This document shows, one piece after another, positions 7,643-15,075 of a DNA stretch of 46,780 bases. The position numbers and the translations under genes were made by a program. Every line of letters begins with the position of its first letter. Positions within the stretch are counted from its first letter, which is position 1. The stretch covers positions 1-46,780 of the forward strand of contig NZ_JBQHTG010000006.1 of the NCBI RefSeq assembly GCF_052065835.1. The letters run 5' to 3'. Under the pieces are notes generated by a model. It did not search any database and had not been told where the DNA came from. It saw only the letters and a list, made by a program, of their open reading frames with translations. This DNA is from Laedolimicola sp934402125 (GTDB lineage Bacteria; Bacillota; Clostridia; Lachnospirales; Lachnospiraceae).

Positions 7643-8887
7643 CTACAGCCCTCCTATTCCAGCTGCCCGAAGCTTCTCCGTATGGAGAAGATCCGCCTTT
7701 TTCTGAAGCTGTCCTACGACCTTTGCAGTCTTTTCCTTCCCCTTTTCTTCCTCGAAGGAAAACAGGGTGCGAAGCCGGATCTCGTCCCGATCCATTCCTT
7801 CTATTTCCACAATTTCCAATATCTTCCTGCTTCCGTCCCGGACTCTGCCCAGGTGCACGATCAGGTCTAAGCCCGACGCAATCTGACGCCGCACTGCCGT
7901 AAGCGGCAGCTCCATTCCCATCAGCACCATGGTCTCCAGACGGGACAGCATGTCCGCCGGACTGTTGGCGTGTCCCGTACTTAAAGAGCCGTCATGTCCG
8001 GTATTCATAGCCTGCAGCATATCGATAGCCTCTGCCCCGCGGATCTCACCGACGATAATCCGATCGGGGCGCATTCGTAAAGACGTCTTAATCAAATCGC
8101 GAATGGTAATCTCCCGTTCGCCTTCCGGGTTGGCGCTTCTGGCCTCAAGGGTTACCAGGTTTTCCACCCGGTCCAGCTGAAGCTCCGCATTATCCTCAAT
8201 GGTAATAATCCGCTCATCCATGGGAATAAACTCCGACAAGGCGTTGAGCGCCGTTGTTTTCCCGGATCCGGTACCGCCGCTTACGAAGATGTTGTATCCG
8301 GCCTGTACTGCCTTCTGCAAAAAGCTGACCGCCTCCGGACTGATGGAGCCCCATTCCAGAAGCTGGCGCATTCGGATCGGTTCTTTGGGAAAACGGCGAA
8401 TCGTCACCACAGGCCCGTTCAGAGCTACCGGATCCAACACGATATTTACGCGGGATCCGTCTGCCAGACGTGCGTCCGCTATGGGACTGGCCTTGGATAT
8501 ACTCCGGTTACAGAAGCTGACCATCTGCTGTACCACATCCTCCAGCTTCTCTCTGGAAGAAAAGCATCCTTCCCAGCGGGTCAGACGCCCGCCCCGTTCC
8601 ACGAATATGTCCCGGGGACCGTTTACCATGATCTCGGTAACGTCCGGGTCTTCGATCAGTTCCTGCAGCATATCCAGTCTTCGCATAGAATTGAATAATT
8701 CTTTCTGAAGCTGCAGCTTCTCATCCAGAAGCAGATACCTTTCTCCACTTTTCTTCAAAATTTCTTCGTCAATCAGCGCCAGAACCTCCTGATCCGACTG
8801 CTCCCTTGACAAATCCAGACGCTCCTGCACCCGTTTCTGAAGCTCCCGGGATAATGCTTCCCAGTCCTTTCTCAAGGCTCGCACCAC
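7643..8887 (-). CDS. TadA/CpaF secretion ATPase
   Basis: 414 residues. Walker A GGTGSGKT at 204-211, aspartate-box region ITIEDNAEL (229-236), Walker B RIIVGEIRG (276-284) and the histidine box GHDGSLSTGHA (298-308) are all present, so it should be an active hexameric secretion ATPase. The N-terminal ~90 residues form the usual alpha/beta module before DVTEIMVNGP. GTG start at 8887 overlaps the end of the TadZ-like gene by 16 nt. It energises Flp pilus assembly, together with TadB and TadC. Confidence 0.92.
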   Translation of the reverse strand: MVRALRKDWEALSRELQKRVQERLDLSREQSDQEVLALIDEEILKKSGERYLLLDEKLQLQKELFNSMRRLDMLQELIEDPDVTEIMVNGPRDIFVERGGRLTRWEGCFSSREKLEDVVQQMVSFCNRSISKASPIADARLADGSRVNIVLDPVALNGPVVTIRRFPKEPIRMRQLLEWGSISPEAVSFLQKAVQAGYNIFVSGGTGSGKTTALNALSEFIPMDERIITIEDNAELQLDRVENLVTLEARSANPEGEREITIRDLIKTSLRMRPDRIIVGEIRGAEAIDMLQAMNTGHDGSLSTGHANSPADMLSRLETMVLMGMELPLTAVRRQIASGLDLIVHLGRVRDGSRKILEIVEIEGMDRDEIRLRTLFSFEEEKGKEKTAKVVGQLQKKADLLHTEKLRAAGIGGL

Positions 8888-9843
8888 CTTTTTCCTTCTG
8901 CCTTCACCAGCAGCTCCAGTCCGTCATAGGCGGACAGCTCCAGCCTTTTGCTGTTCTCCAGTATCTGCTCCCGTTCCATGAGCTTCAGTGTCTCCTCATA
9001 CTGCCGCAGCTTCGCCGCCGCGATCTCATCTGTCTCCACTGGTGTGTAGATGCCGCTGCATTCCTCCAGAAGCTCATACCAGCCGTCCACTGCCCCGCTT
9101 AGATCCAGAATAACCACCTCATAGCGGCTCTCTTTCTCCAACAGTTCCAGCAACGCTTTCCAATCCTCCCGCTTTATGTTCTCGTATTCCACCGGAGAGC
9201 GCAGAGGCGGAATGTAATCCAGTCCTCCCATAGAGCGGAGCATCCCATCCAACTTCCAGCCAACAGCCGGTTTCTTCTGCTTCATAAAATACAGTAGTTC
9301 CGATAAGGTCCAGTCCCCTTCCGCAGGATACAGATCCGCAAAGCCGGAGTACTCCTCCAGATTCAGATACAGTGTCCGTTTTCTCTTCGCAATTTCCTTC
9401 CCCAGAGCCAATGCGAAGCCCGTCTTTCCGGTCCTTCCAATGGGCGAATAGATACCGATACACTTCATTTTTTCTGCGCGCAGCACCCTTCCCGGGGCTG
9501 CTGATGTCTGAACTGAATAGAATTCCACCGCCTGCCGGAGAATCTGCGGGCAGGACTGATACTTATAGATCATCGGATATTCCGTTTGGGAGGAAGCCTG
9601 ATACTCGTCTCCCGACAACAGAATGATATTTCCGTATTCCTTCTCTTTTGACAGCTTCCCCGCCAATTCCTCTGACAAAAGCAGAATGTCTACCGGGTGC
9701 TCTTTTGTATAGGCGGAAAGTTCCCCGCTGTCGGTAAATCCATGAACTGTCAGCAAAGATGCCTGACGCCGGTTCGCATACTCCGCGAACCGCTGCACAT
9801 ACTCCCGCTCTCTGCTGCAGACCGCCATCTGCCTCCCTCTCAT
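8872..9843 (-). CDS. TadZ/CpaE-like ParA-type ATPase
   Basis: 323 residues. The N-terminal ~115 residues resemble a degenerate receiver domain (VDILLLSEEL, NIILLSG). The C-terminal part is a MinD/ParA-like fold with a P-loop IGRTGKTG (K140) and a later VVILDLSGAVDGW strand. TadZ proteins place the pilus machine in the cell and usually precede tadA, as here. Start ATG 9843; an in-frame ATG at 9828 after GGGAGG is possible but its spacing is short. The P-loop lacks the classical KGG deviant Walker form, so ATP hydrolysis is not certain. Confidence 0.8.
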   Translation of the reverse strand: MRGRQMAVCSREREYVQRFAEYANRRQASLLTVHGFTDSGELSAYTKEHPVDILLLSEELAGKLSKEKEYGNIILLSGDEYQASSQTEYPMIYKYQSCPQILRQAVEFYSVQTSAAPGRVLRAEKMKCIGIYSPIGRTGKTGFALALGKEIAKRKRTLYLNLEEYSGFADLYPAEGDWTLSELLYFMKQKKPAVGWKLDGMLRSMGGLDYIPPLRSPVEYENIKREDWKALLELLEKESRYEVVILDLSGAVDGWYELLEECSGIYTPVETDEIAAAKLRQYEETLKLMEREQILENSKRLELSAYDGLELLVKAEGKRWCEP

Positions 9844-9846
9844 TCT

Positions 9847-9963
9847 CTACACCCCGGAACACAGCAATAATCCTGTCATCAGACTGAGCCACAGCTCCAG
9901 TCCCAGAAATACTGCCGCCAGAAGGAATGGCTTCGGCCTTTTCTTTTCCCCTGTTACACGCAA
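9847..9963 (-). CDS. Possible 38-residue membrane peptide at the head of the Tad operon
   Basis: Reading from a TTG at 9963 gives a basic N-terminus (VTGEKKRPKP) and a single hydrophobic stretch (FLLAAVFLGLELWLSLMTG), ending 3 nt before the TadZ-like start. A GGAGG lies 12 nt upstream of the TTG. Tight spacing and a sensible one-helix topology support a real small gene. The rare start and small size make it tentative. No family recognised. Confidence 0.35.
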   Translation of the reverse strand: MRVTGEKKRPKPFLLAAVFLGLELWLSLMTGLLLCSGV

Positions 9964-10073
9964 ACTGATCCCTTGTCCTCCTTCCACTCCTTGTCCACTC
10001 AGGAATTATGGTTTGATACAAACCTAAGACAGTACCGACAGCCTTTCCGCCGGTCTTTTGTAAGAATTCTTGA

Positions 10074-10106
10074 TTGACTCAACCGTCACCTCTGACGGTA
10101 GTTCAA
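10074..10106. promoter_or_regulatory. Long inverted repeat, possible MerR-type operator/promoter
   Basis: Perfect 7-bp arms ACCGTCA (10082-10088) and TGACGGT (10093-10099) lie inside a longer imperfect palindrome (TTGACT... / ...GTTCAA). On the minus strand a TTGAAC hexamer (10106-10101) and TGAGTC (10081-10076) flank a 19-nt spacer that contains the dyad. This is the geometry of MerR-family promoters. The -10 is poor and no MerR gene is in the window. It lies upstream of the Tad operon. The rest of 9964-10145 shows nothing else I can support. Confidence 0.35.
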
Positions 10107-10145
10107 GTATAGCCCCTGTGCTCTCGTTTGTCTATTGTAAATGCT

Positions 10146-10337
10146 TCACAAAATTCCCAGGGCCGCAATCCCATAAAGAAGCCCAATCCCGCTGATTCCA
10201 AGGCTTCCTGCCGTACAAAGCGTCAATGGATTCAATCCCACAGAAATTGAAATATTCTGGGATAGGAACAAGGCGTTGATAACCTGAATCCCGATAGCGC
10301 CGAATACGGCGCGGATGAGAAAGTTGATAATTTTCAT
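10146..10337 (-). CDS. bofA: BofA-family protein, copy 1
   Basis: 63 residues from ATG 10337 (MKIINFLIRAVFGAIGI), preceded by AGGCGG; a longer start at 10391 adds a non-conserved tail. Two membrane segments and the conserved NPLTLCTAGSLGISGIGLLYGI core match the BofA family. BofA in Bacillus holds the intramembrane protease SpoIVFB inactive until pro-sigmaK processing; in Clostridia the role is less clear. A second copy lies at 32451-32660. In both places bofA is divergent from yaaL, its usual neighbour in Firmicutes. The last ~110 nt are nearly identical between copies while the rest is diverged. Confidence 0.8.
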   Translation of the reverse strand: MKIINFLIRAVFGAIGIQVINALFLSQNISISVGLNPLTLCTAGSLGISGIGLLYGIAALGIL

Positions 10338-10460
10338 AGAACCGCCTGCTTTTTTTATTATGTATACAGTCCATTTCCCCGATTTATACATACGCCGCCT
10401 GAAAATAATTCACCCAACCAGGTTTTTCCGTATATTTCCTGTTCCATCGGTCTATACTCC

Positions 10461-10545
10461 TACTAGAACAAAGAATCCTGCTTGCAGGATTCTCCGCCTG
10501 CGGCGGGTCGCTTCAGCTACATCATTCCACTCCGCCGCAGCGCGA
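10461..10545. repeat. Palindromic insertion in the bofA1-yaaL1 spacer
   Basis: The spacer 10338-10620 resembles the spacer of the second copy (32661-32803) up to CTATACTCCTACTA near 10465. It then carries roughly 100 extra bases: a perfect 9-bp hairpin AGAATCCTG/CAGGATTCT (10473-10494), a second CCGCC/GGCGG hairpin, and a CCGCCGCAG segment followed by a T8 run (10549-10556). It may be a small interspersed palindromic element. Boundaries are approximate. Confidence 0.4.
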
Positions 10546-10620
10546 TAATTTTTTTTATAATAGGAGAGTCCATCGGAATATCCTATTTATACAAAAGACT
10601 TTTCAGATACGGGGGATTTT

Positions 10621-10860
10621 ATGGGATTATTCAAAAAAGATGAGCCGCTGGAGGAATACGAACGCTTCTCGGCCCGGCGGCAGCTGATGGAAGATTTGAC
10701 GCTTACAAAAAACGCGCTGGACACAGCCTACGCGAATTTCGAGACGGTGGTTGATCCGGATCTGATCGACTGCTATACTTATGAGATTTATTCGGTGCAA
10801 AAACGGTATAAATTTCTGCTGGAACAGGTGCGGCAGATTGATTTACAGAAAATAATGTGA
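10621..10860 (+). CDS. yaaL: YaaL family (DUF2508) protein, copy 1
   Basis: 79 residues, charged and helical, start ATG 10621 after GGGGG. Contains ERFSARRQLMEDLTLTKNAL and CYTYEIYSVQKRYKFLLEQV, the DUF2508 pattern. It is clearly homologous to the protein at 32804-33043 (most residues identical). yaaL normally sits next to bofA and recR in Firmicutes; the function is unknown. The two copies differ mainly at both termini and at many silent sites, so this is not a recent exact duplication. Confidence 0.82.
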   Translation: MGLFKKDEPLEEYERFSARRQLMEDLTLTKNALDTAYANFETVVDPDLIDCYTYEIYSVQKRYKFLLEQVRQIDLQKIM

Positions 10861-10902
10861 TAGACTTTTCCTAAAAGAAACCAAAGAAAAAGAGGGCTTC
10901 TT

Positions 10903-11329
10903 ATGAATTCAGATATTCTTTCTCAGATTGCGTCCTCACGGCCGACGATTAAATTCTGCAGCCTTTTTAACGGTCTGTCCCCCCTGTGGGATTATTCGCT
11001 TCACAGTCATCCTTACATGGAACTGATTTACCGGAAAAAAGGCTTCGGGAAAACGGCTCTGCTGGACGAACTGGTCTCTGTGTTTTTTACCAGCAAATCC
11101 TTTCTTGCTAAAACATTTCAAACAGGAAACCGGGAAAACCATTATCGAATATCTGAACGATATCCGAATTGATACAGCCAAAATGCTGCTTATGACTACC
11201 ACGAAATCTGTGGAGGAAATTGCCTACGCTGTGGGCTATGAATCGCCCAAGTATTTTGCGCGTATTTTCAAATCTGTCGTTGGCATAAGCCCGTCCGCTT
11301 TCTGCCGACAACAAAAGCACGGTCAGTAA
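10903..11329 (+). pseudogene. AraC-family regulator remnant (internal deletion and frameshift)
   Basis: The first ~45 codons from ATG 10903 encode a typical cupin start (WDYSLHSHPYMELIYRKKG). The frame then jumps directly into the HTH region (SKSFLAKTF). About one base out of phase, the rest of an AraC DNA-binding domain follows (FKQETGKTIIEYLNDIRI ... AYAVGYESPKYFARIFKSV) up to the stop at 11327-11329. About 130-150 central residues are missing and a frameshift lies near 11106-11120, so no working protein is expected. It stands just before the intact AraC gene of the island. Confidence 0.75.
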
Positions 11330-11342
11330 GCCGTGCTTTTAT
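11313..11342 (+). terminator. Rho-independent terminator after the AraC remnant
   Basis: Stem AGCACGG (11316-11322) with CCGTGCT (11331-11337) followed by T's; the remnant's stop codon lies in the loop. Confidence 0.7.
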
Positions 11343-11466
11343 TCTGGCATTTGTTCGGGCCGGTATGGCTTGGAGCAACTCATTGGGAGATGTCTGCTCC
11401 AGGACCTGGTTATAGAAAAAACACAATTTTCACTTCGAACACCGGTTATCCGGATGACTTCTTAAG

Positions 11467-11510
11467 GACAAAGAGGAAAAAGGGCGTTTTCCTCTTTGTC
11501 TTGTGTTTTC
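11467..11510 (+). terminator. Strong hairpin, probable terminator
   Basis: A 14-bp perfect stem GACAAAGAGGAAAA/TTTTCCTCTTTGTC (11467-11500) with a 6-nt loop, followed by TTGTGTTTT. It separates the remnant region from the intact AraC gene. The stretch 11343-11466 holds nothing else recognisable. Confidence 0.65.
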
Positions 11511-11536
11511 CGTCATCCATTTTTATAATTATATAT

Positions 11537-11605
11537 GCATTTTTATCTGATTCATAGAAGTATAATTGCATTTTTATAGGACAAAATCGTCATTTGTATT
11601 TTTGC
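11537..11605 (+). promoter_or_regulatory. Direct repeats and -10 box upstream of the AraC gene
   Basis: GCATTTTTAT occurs at 11537-11546 and 11568-11577, and a related GTATTTTTGC at about 11596-11605, spaced 31 and 28 nt, near three helical turns. A TATAAT lies at 11561-11566. Spaced direct repeats of this kind are usual for AraC-family autoregulation. Confidence 0.4.
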
Positions 11606-11617
11606 AGGAGGTAGATT

Positions 11618-12508
11618 ATGGCTCTTAGTATTTCTGCGGTAAAAACCGATCCCTACGGAAGAGAGGCTGTCGCCCACGGCAATCTGGCCTTTCCAGTAGG
11701 CGCTTATCAGGAGGACTTTCTGGTGGATCTGGTCCCCTGGCACTGGCACGAGGAATTTGAGACCGTCATCATCACCGAGGGGCTTTCCCATGTACATGTG
11801 GAAAATACTATTTTGCCCCTCCGCGCCGGGGAAATGCTGTTCATCAACTCCGGTATCCTCCACAGCCTGAACAACGGCCTGCCGGAGCCTTCCTTCGGCT
11901 GTTCCGTAGTCTTTCATCCCCGGATTCTCGGCGATCTCGACACGGTCTTCTGGAAAAATTACGCCGCGCCCCTTCTTCAGGACAAGCGTCTCCGGTTTCA
12001 GCATTTTTCTCCGGATATCCCCTGGCAGAAGGAATTTATCGACCATCTCACCACAGCATGGGATGCCGTGGCCTGCGAACCCGCCGACTATGAAAATGAA
12101 GTCCGCTATCATCTCACAAAAGCCATCTCCCTGCTGCTGACCCATTACACGCCCTCCGGAGAGGTCGCGTCCACTCACGAAAGCGTAGCCGCCGAACGCA
12201 CCAAGCTGATGCTCCAATACATCCAGACCCACTATTCCGAGGAGCTGACCCTGGAGCAGATCGCCGCCAGCGCCGCAGTCAGCAAGAGTATGTGCCTGCG
12301 CTATTTCCGCCAGATTATCGATACCACGCCCATCCGCTATCTGCTGCGATACCGCATAGAAAAGGCCGCCGGGCTGCTCCTTTCCACCGAAAAAAAGGCC
12401 GGGGAGATCGCCACAATCTGCGGTTTTTCCGATATAAGCTATTTTACCAGACGCTTCCGTGAAATCAATGGCTGCACCCCTCTGGAATACCGAAAAGAAA
12501 ATATATAA
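11618..12508 (+). CDS. AraC-family transcriptional regulator of the GRE cassette
   Basis: 296 residues. An N-terminal cupin sensor (PWHWHEEFETVIITEG, HSLNNG) is followed by a C-terminal AraC DNA-binding domain with two HTH motifs (LTLEQIAASAAVSKSMCLRYFRQ and IATICGFSDISYFTRRFRE). AGGAGG precedes ATG 11618. It lies 116 nt upstream of the GRE operon in the same direction. Between them is a promoter with an over-long spacer, typical of one that needs an activator. It is probably the sugar-responsive activator of the operon at 12625-17616; the ligand is unknown. Confidence 0.88.
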   Translation: MALSISAVKTDPYGREAVAHGNLAFPVGAYQEDFLVDLVPWHWHEEFETVIITEGLSHVHVENTILPLRAGEMLFINSGILHSLNNGLPEPSFGCSVVFHPRILGDLDTVFWKNYAAPLLQDKRLRFQHFSPDIPWQKEFIDHLTTAWDAVACEPADYENEVRYHLTKAISLLLTHYTPSGEVASTHESVAAERTKLMLQYIQTHYSEELTLEQIAASAAVSKSMCLRYFRQIIDTTPIRYLLRYRIEKAAGLLLSTEKKAGEIATICGFSDISYFTRRFREINGCTPLEYRKENI

Positions 12509-12549
12509 TTTCTAACGAAACTTTTTATTCTTTTATTTGAAAGTTTGAA

Positions 12550-12581
12550 TTGACGTAGTGACCGTTCAATGGTAGTATAAT
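12550..12581 (+). promoter_or_regulatory. Promoter of the GRE operon
   Basis: TTGACG (12550-12555) and TATAAT (12576-12581) are separated by 20 nt, 2-3 more than ideal, which fits activator dependence. TTTGAA is repeated just upstream (ATTTGAAAGTTTGAATT, about 12535-12551), resembling sequences near the DeoR and ROK promoters. Confidence 0.5.
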
Positions 12582-12624
12582 ATATATACGAAAGCACTAT
12601 GATTTACGTTCAAAGGAGGTCACT

Positions 12625-15039
12625 ATGAAAAACGAAAACCATTTCGGCACTTTAACCGAACGCATGCAGGCTTTTCGCGAAGAAGTTCTGGATGAGAAAC
12701 CCTATGTGGACGCCGAGCGTGCCATCTGGGCCACGGAGGCTTACCGTGAGAGCCTGAACCAGCCCAGGGTCATGGTGCGTGCCCTGATGCTGCAGAAGAT
12801 TCTGGAGCATATGACCGTCTATATTGAAGATAAATCCCTTCTCGCAGGAAATCAGGCTACCAAGAACCGCAATGCTCCCGTTTTCCCCGAATATACCCTG
12901 GAATTCGTCATGAATGAGCTAGATCTGTTCGAGAAGCGCGACGGCGACGTGTTCTACATCACTGAGGAAACCAAAGAACAGCTTCGGTCCATCGCTCCCT
13001 TCTGGGAGAATAACAATCTCCGCGCCCGTGGCGAAGCCCTTCTGCCCGACGAGGTCAGCGTCTTTATGGAGACCGGCCTGTTTGGCATGGAAGGCAAGCT
13101 GAACGCCGGAGACGCCCACCTGGCTGTGAATTACGAGCGTCTTCTGAAAGAAGGACTGCGGGGTTACGAAGCCAAGGCCCGCGCCTGCAAGGAAGCCCTC
13201 GACCTGACCGACCCGGACAGCATCGACAAAAATGTATTCTATAAGGCCGTTCTGATTGTCATCGAAGCGGTCCGGGCTTTTGCGCTCCGCTACAGTAAAC
13301 TGGCCGCTGATCTGGCCGCCAGGGAAAGCGACGTCGCACGGAAAGCCGAACTTCTGGAAATGAGCCGTATCTGCGCCAAGGTTCCCTACGAACCCGCTTC
13401 CAACTTCCGCGAGGCTGTACAGTCCGTCTGGTTTATCCAGCTGATTCTGCAAATTGAGTCCAACGGCCATTCCTTAAGTTACGGCCGTTTCGACCAGTAT
13501 ATGGAGCCCTATTATGAGAAGTCCCTGCAGGACGGAACCATCACCAGAGAGGAAGCTCTGGAACTGCTGACCTGTCTGTGGATCAAGACCCTGACCATCA
13601 ATAAGGTCCGTTCCCAGGCCCACACCTTAAGTTCCGCCGGTTCGCCCATGTACCAGAATGTCACCATTGGCGGCCAGACCGTGGACAAAAAGGACGCTGT
13701 CAATCCCTTAAGCTTCCTGGTACTCCAGTCTGTGGCTCAGACCCGTCTGACCCAGCCGAACCTGACGGTCCGCTATCATGCAAACCTGGATCCGAAATTT
13801 TTCGACGAGTGCATCGAGGTCATGAAGCTGGGCTTCGGCATGCCGGCCCTGAACAACGACGAAATTATCATCCCGTCCTTTATCCAGTGGGGCGTCAAAG
13901 AGGAAGATGCCTATAACTACAGCGCCATTGGCTGCGTGGAGACCGCCGTTCCCGGAAAATGGGGCTACCGCTGTACCGGCATGTCCTACATTAACTTCCC
14001 CCGTCTGCTCCTCTGCGTCATGAATGACGGCGTGGATCTGACCAGCGGCAAGCGCTTTGTAAAGGGCTACGGACGCTTCCAGGATATGGAGAGCTACGAG
14101 GAGCTGCTAGACGCCTGGGATAAATCCCTGCGTGAACTGACCCGTTACAGCGTCATTGTGGAAAATGCCATCGACAAGGCCTCCGAGCGGGATGTGCCCG
14201 ATATCCTCTGCTCTGCCCTGACCGACGACTGTATCGGCCGCGGCAAGACCATCAAAGAGGGCGGTGCGGTCTACGACTTTATCTCCGGCCTTCAGGTGGG
14301 CATTGCCAACATGGCGGACTCCCTGGCCGCTGTCAAGAAGCTCGTCTATGATGAGAAAAAAATCACCCGGGATGAGCTCTGGAATGCGATTCTCGACGAC
14401 TTCCAGTCCCCGGAGAACCAGAAGATTCAGGAAATGCTCATCAACGACGCGCCCAAATACGGCAATGACAACGACGACGTAGATCTCCTGGTGGTACGCG
14501 CCTACGACACCTATATCGACGAGATTAAGAAATACCCCAGCACCCGTTACCACCGCGGCCCCATCGGCGGTATCCGCTACGCGGGAACCTCCTCCATCAG
14601 CGCCAATGTGGGGCAGGGTATGGGAACCATGGCCACTCCGGACGGACGCCACGCCTTTGAACCGCTGGCCGAGGGCTGCAGTCCGGCCCATAACTGCGAC
14701 AAGAACGGCCCCACCGCCGTATTTAAGACCGTGTCCAAGCTTCCCACCGACAAGATTACCGGCGGTGTTCTGCTGAACCAGAAAATGACGCCCCAGGTAC
14801 TGTCCAGGGAAGAGAACAAACAGAAGCTGGAGATGTTGATCCGCACCTTCTTCAACCGACTCCACGGCTATCATGTCCAGTACAATATCGTGTCCCGCGA
14901 GACCCTGATCGACGCCCAGCTCCATCCGGAGAAGCATAAAGATCTGATCGTCCGCGTGGCAGGCTACAGCGCTTTCTTCAATGTATTATCCAAGAAGACC
15001 CAGGACGATATCATCGGAAGAACGGAGCAGTCTCTCTAA
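12625..15039 (+). CDS. YbiW/PflD-like glycyl radical enzyme (C-O lyase/dehydratase type)
   Basis: 804 residues. The catalytic cysteine loop SAIGCVETAVPGKWGYR has C437 with E439, as in dehydratase-type glycyl radical enzymes rather than the CC pair of pyruvate formate-lyase. The glycyl radical motif RVAGYSA has G780 near the C-terminus. From memory, long stretches (ESNGHS, SAGSPMYQNVTIGGQ, NNDEI, GLQVGIAN, AGTSSISANV) match E. coli YbiW closely. YbiW and PflD have been reported to open 1,5-anhydroglucitol- or 1,5-anhydromannitol-6-phosphate to 1-deoxyfructose-6-phosphate. AAAGGAGGT precedes the ATG. The kinase and 6PG dehydrogenase downstream are unusual partners, so the substrate is a guess. 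Confidence 0.9.
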   Translation: MKNENHFGTLTERMQAFREEVLDEKPYVDAERAIWATEAYRESLNQPRVMVRALMLQKILEHMTVYIEDKSLLAGNQATKNRNAPVFPEYTLEFVMNELDLFEKRDGDVFYITEETKEQLRSIAPFWENNNLRARGEALLPDEVSVFMETGLFGMEGKLNAGDAHLAVNYERLLKEGLRGYEAKARACKEALDLTDPDSIDKNVFYKAVLIVIEAVRAFALRYSKLAADLAARESDVARKAELLEMSRICAKVPYEPASNFREAVQSVWFIQLILQIESNGHSLSYGRFDQYMEPYYEKSLQDGTITREEALELLTCLWIKTLTINKVRSQAHTLSSAGSPMYQNVTIGGQTVDKKDAVNPLSFLVLQSVAQTRLTQPNLTVRYHANLDPKFFDECIEVMKLGFGMPALNNDEIIIPSFIQWGVKEEDAYNYSAIGCVETAVPGKWGYRCTGMSYINFPRLLLCVMNDGVDLTSGKRFVKGYGRFQDMESYEELLDAWDKSLRELTRYSVIVENAIDKASERDVPDILCSALTDDCIGRGKTIKEGGAVYDFISGLQVGIANMADSLAAVKKLVYDEKKITRDELWNAILDDFQSPENQKIQEMLINDAPKYGNDNDDVDLLVVRAYDTYIDEIKKYPSTRYHRGPIGGIRYAGTSSISANVGQGMGTMATPDGRHAFEPLAEGCSPAHNCDKNGPTAVFKTVSKLPTDKITGGVLLNQKMTPQVLSREENKQKLEMLIRTFFNRLHGYHVQYNIVSRETLIDAQLHPEKHKDLIVRVAGYSAFFNVLSKKTQDDIIGRTEQSL

Positions 15040-15075
15040 GTCCAGCTTCTCTGCCGGCCAGCAAAGGAGGTTTTT

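Noticed and set aside
10034..10060. Hairpin upstream of the Tad operon as a terminator
   Set aside because: The stem is short with a mismatch and no gene ends before it.
12919..14937. Long minus-strand ORFs opposite the glycyl radical enzyme
   Set aside because: Shadow frames of a well-conserved GC-rich gene; no motifs and no ribosome sites.
12625..15039. Pyruvate formate-lyase
   Set aside because: The catalytic loop is GCVE with a single cysteine, not the adjacent cysteine pair of true PFL.
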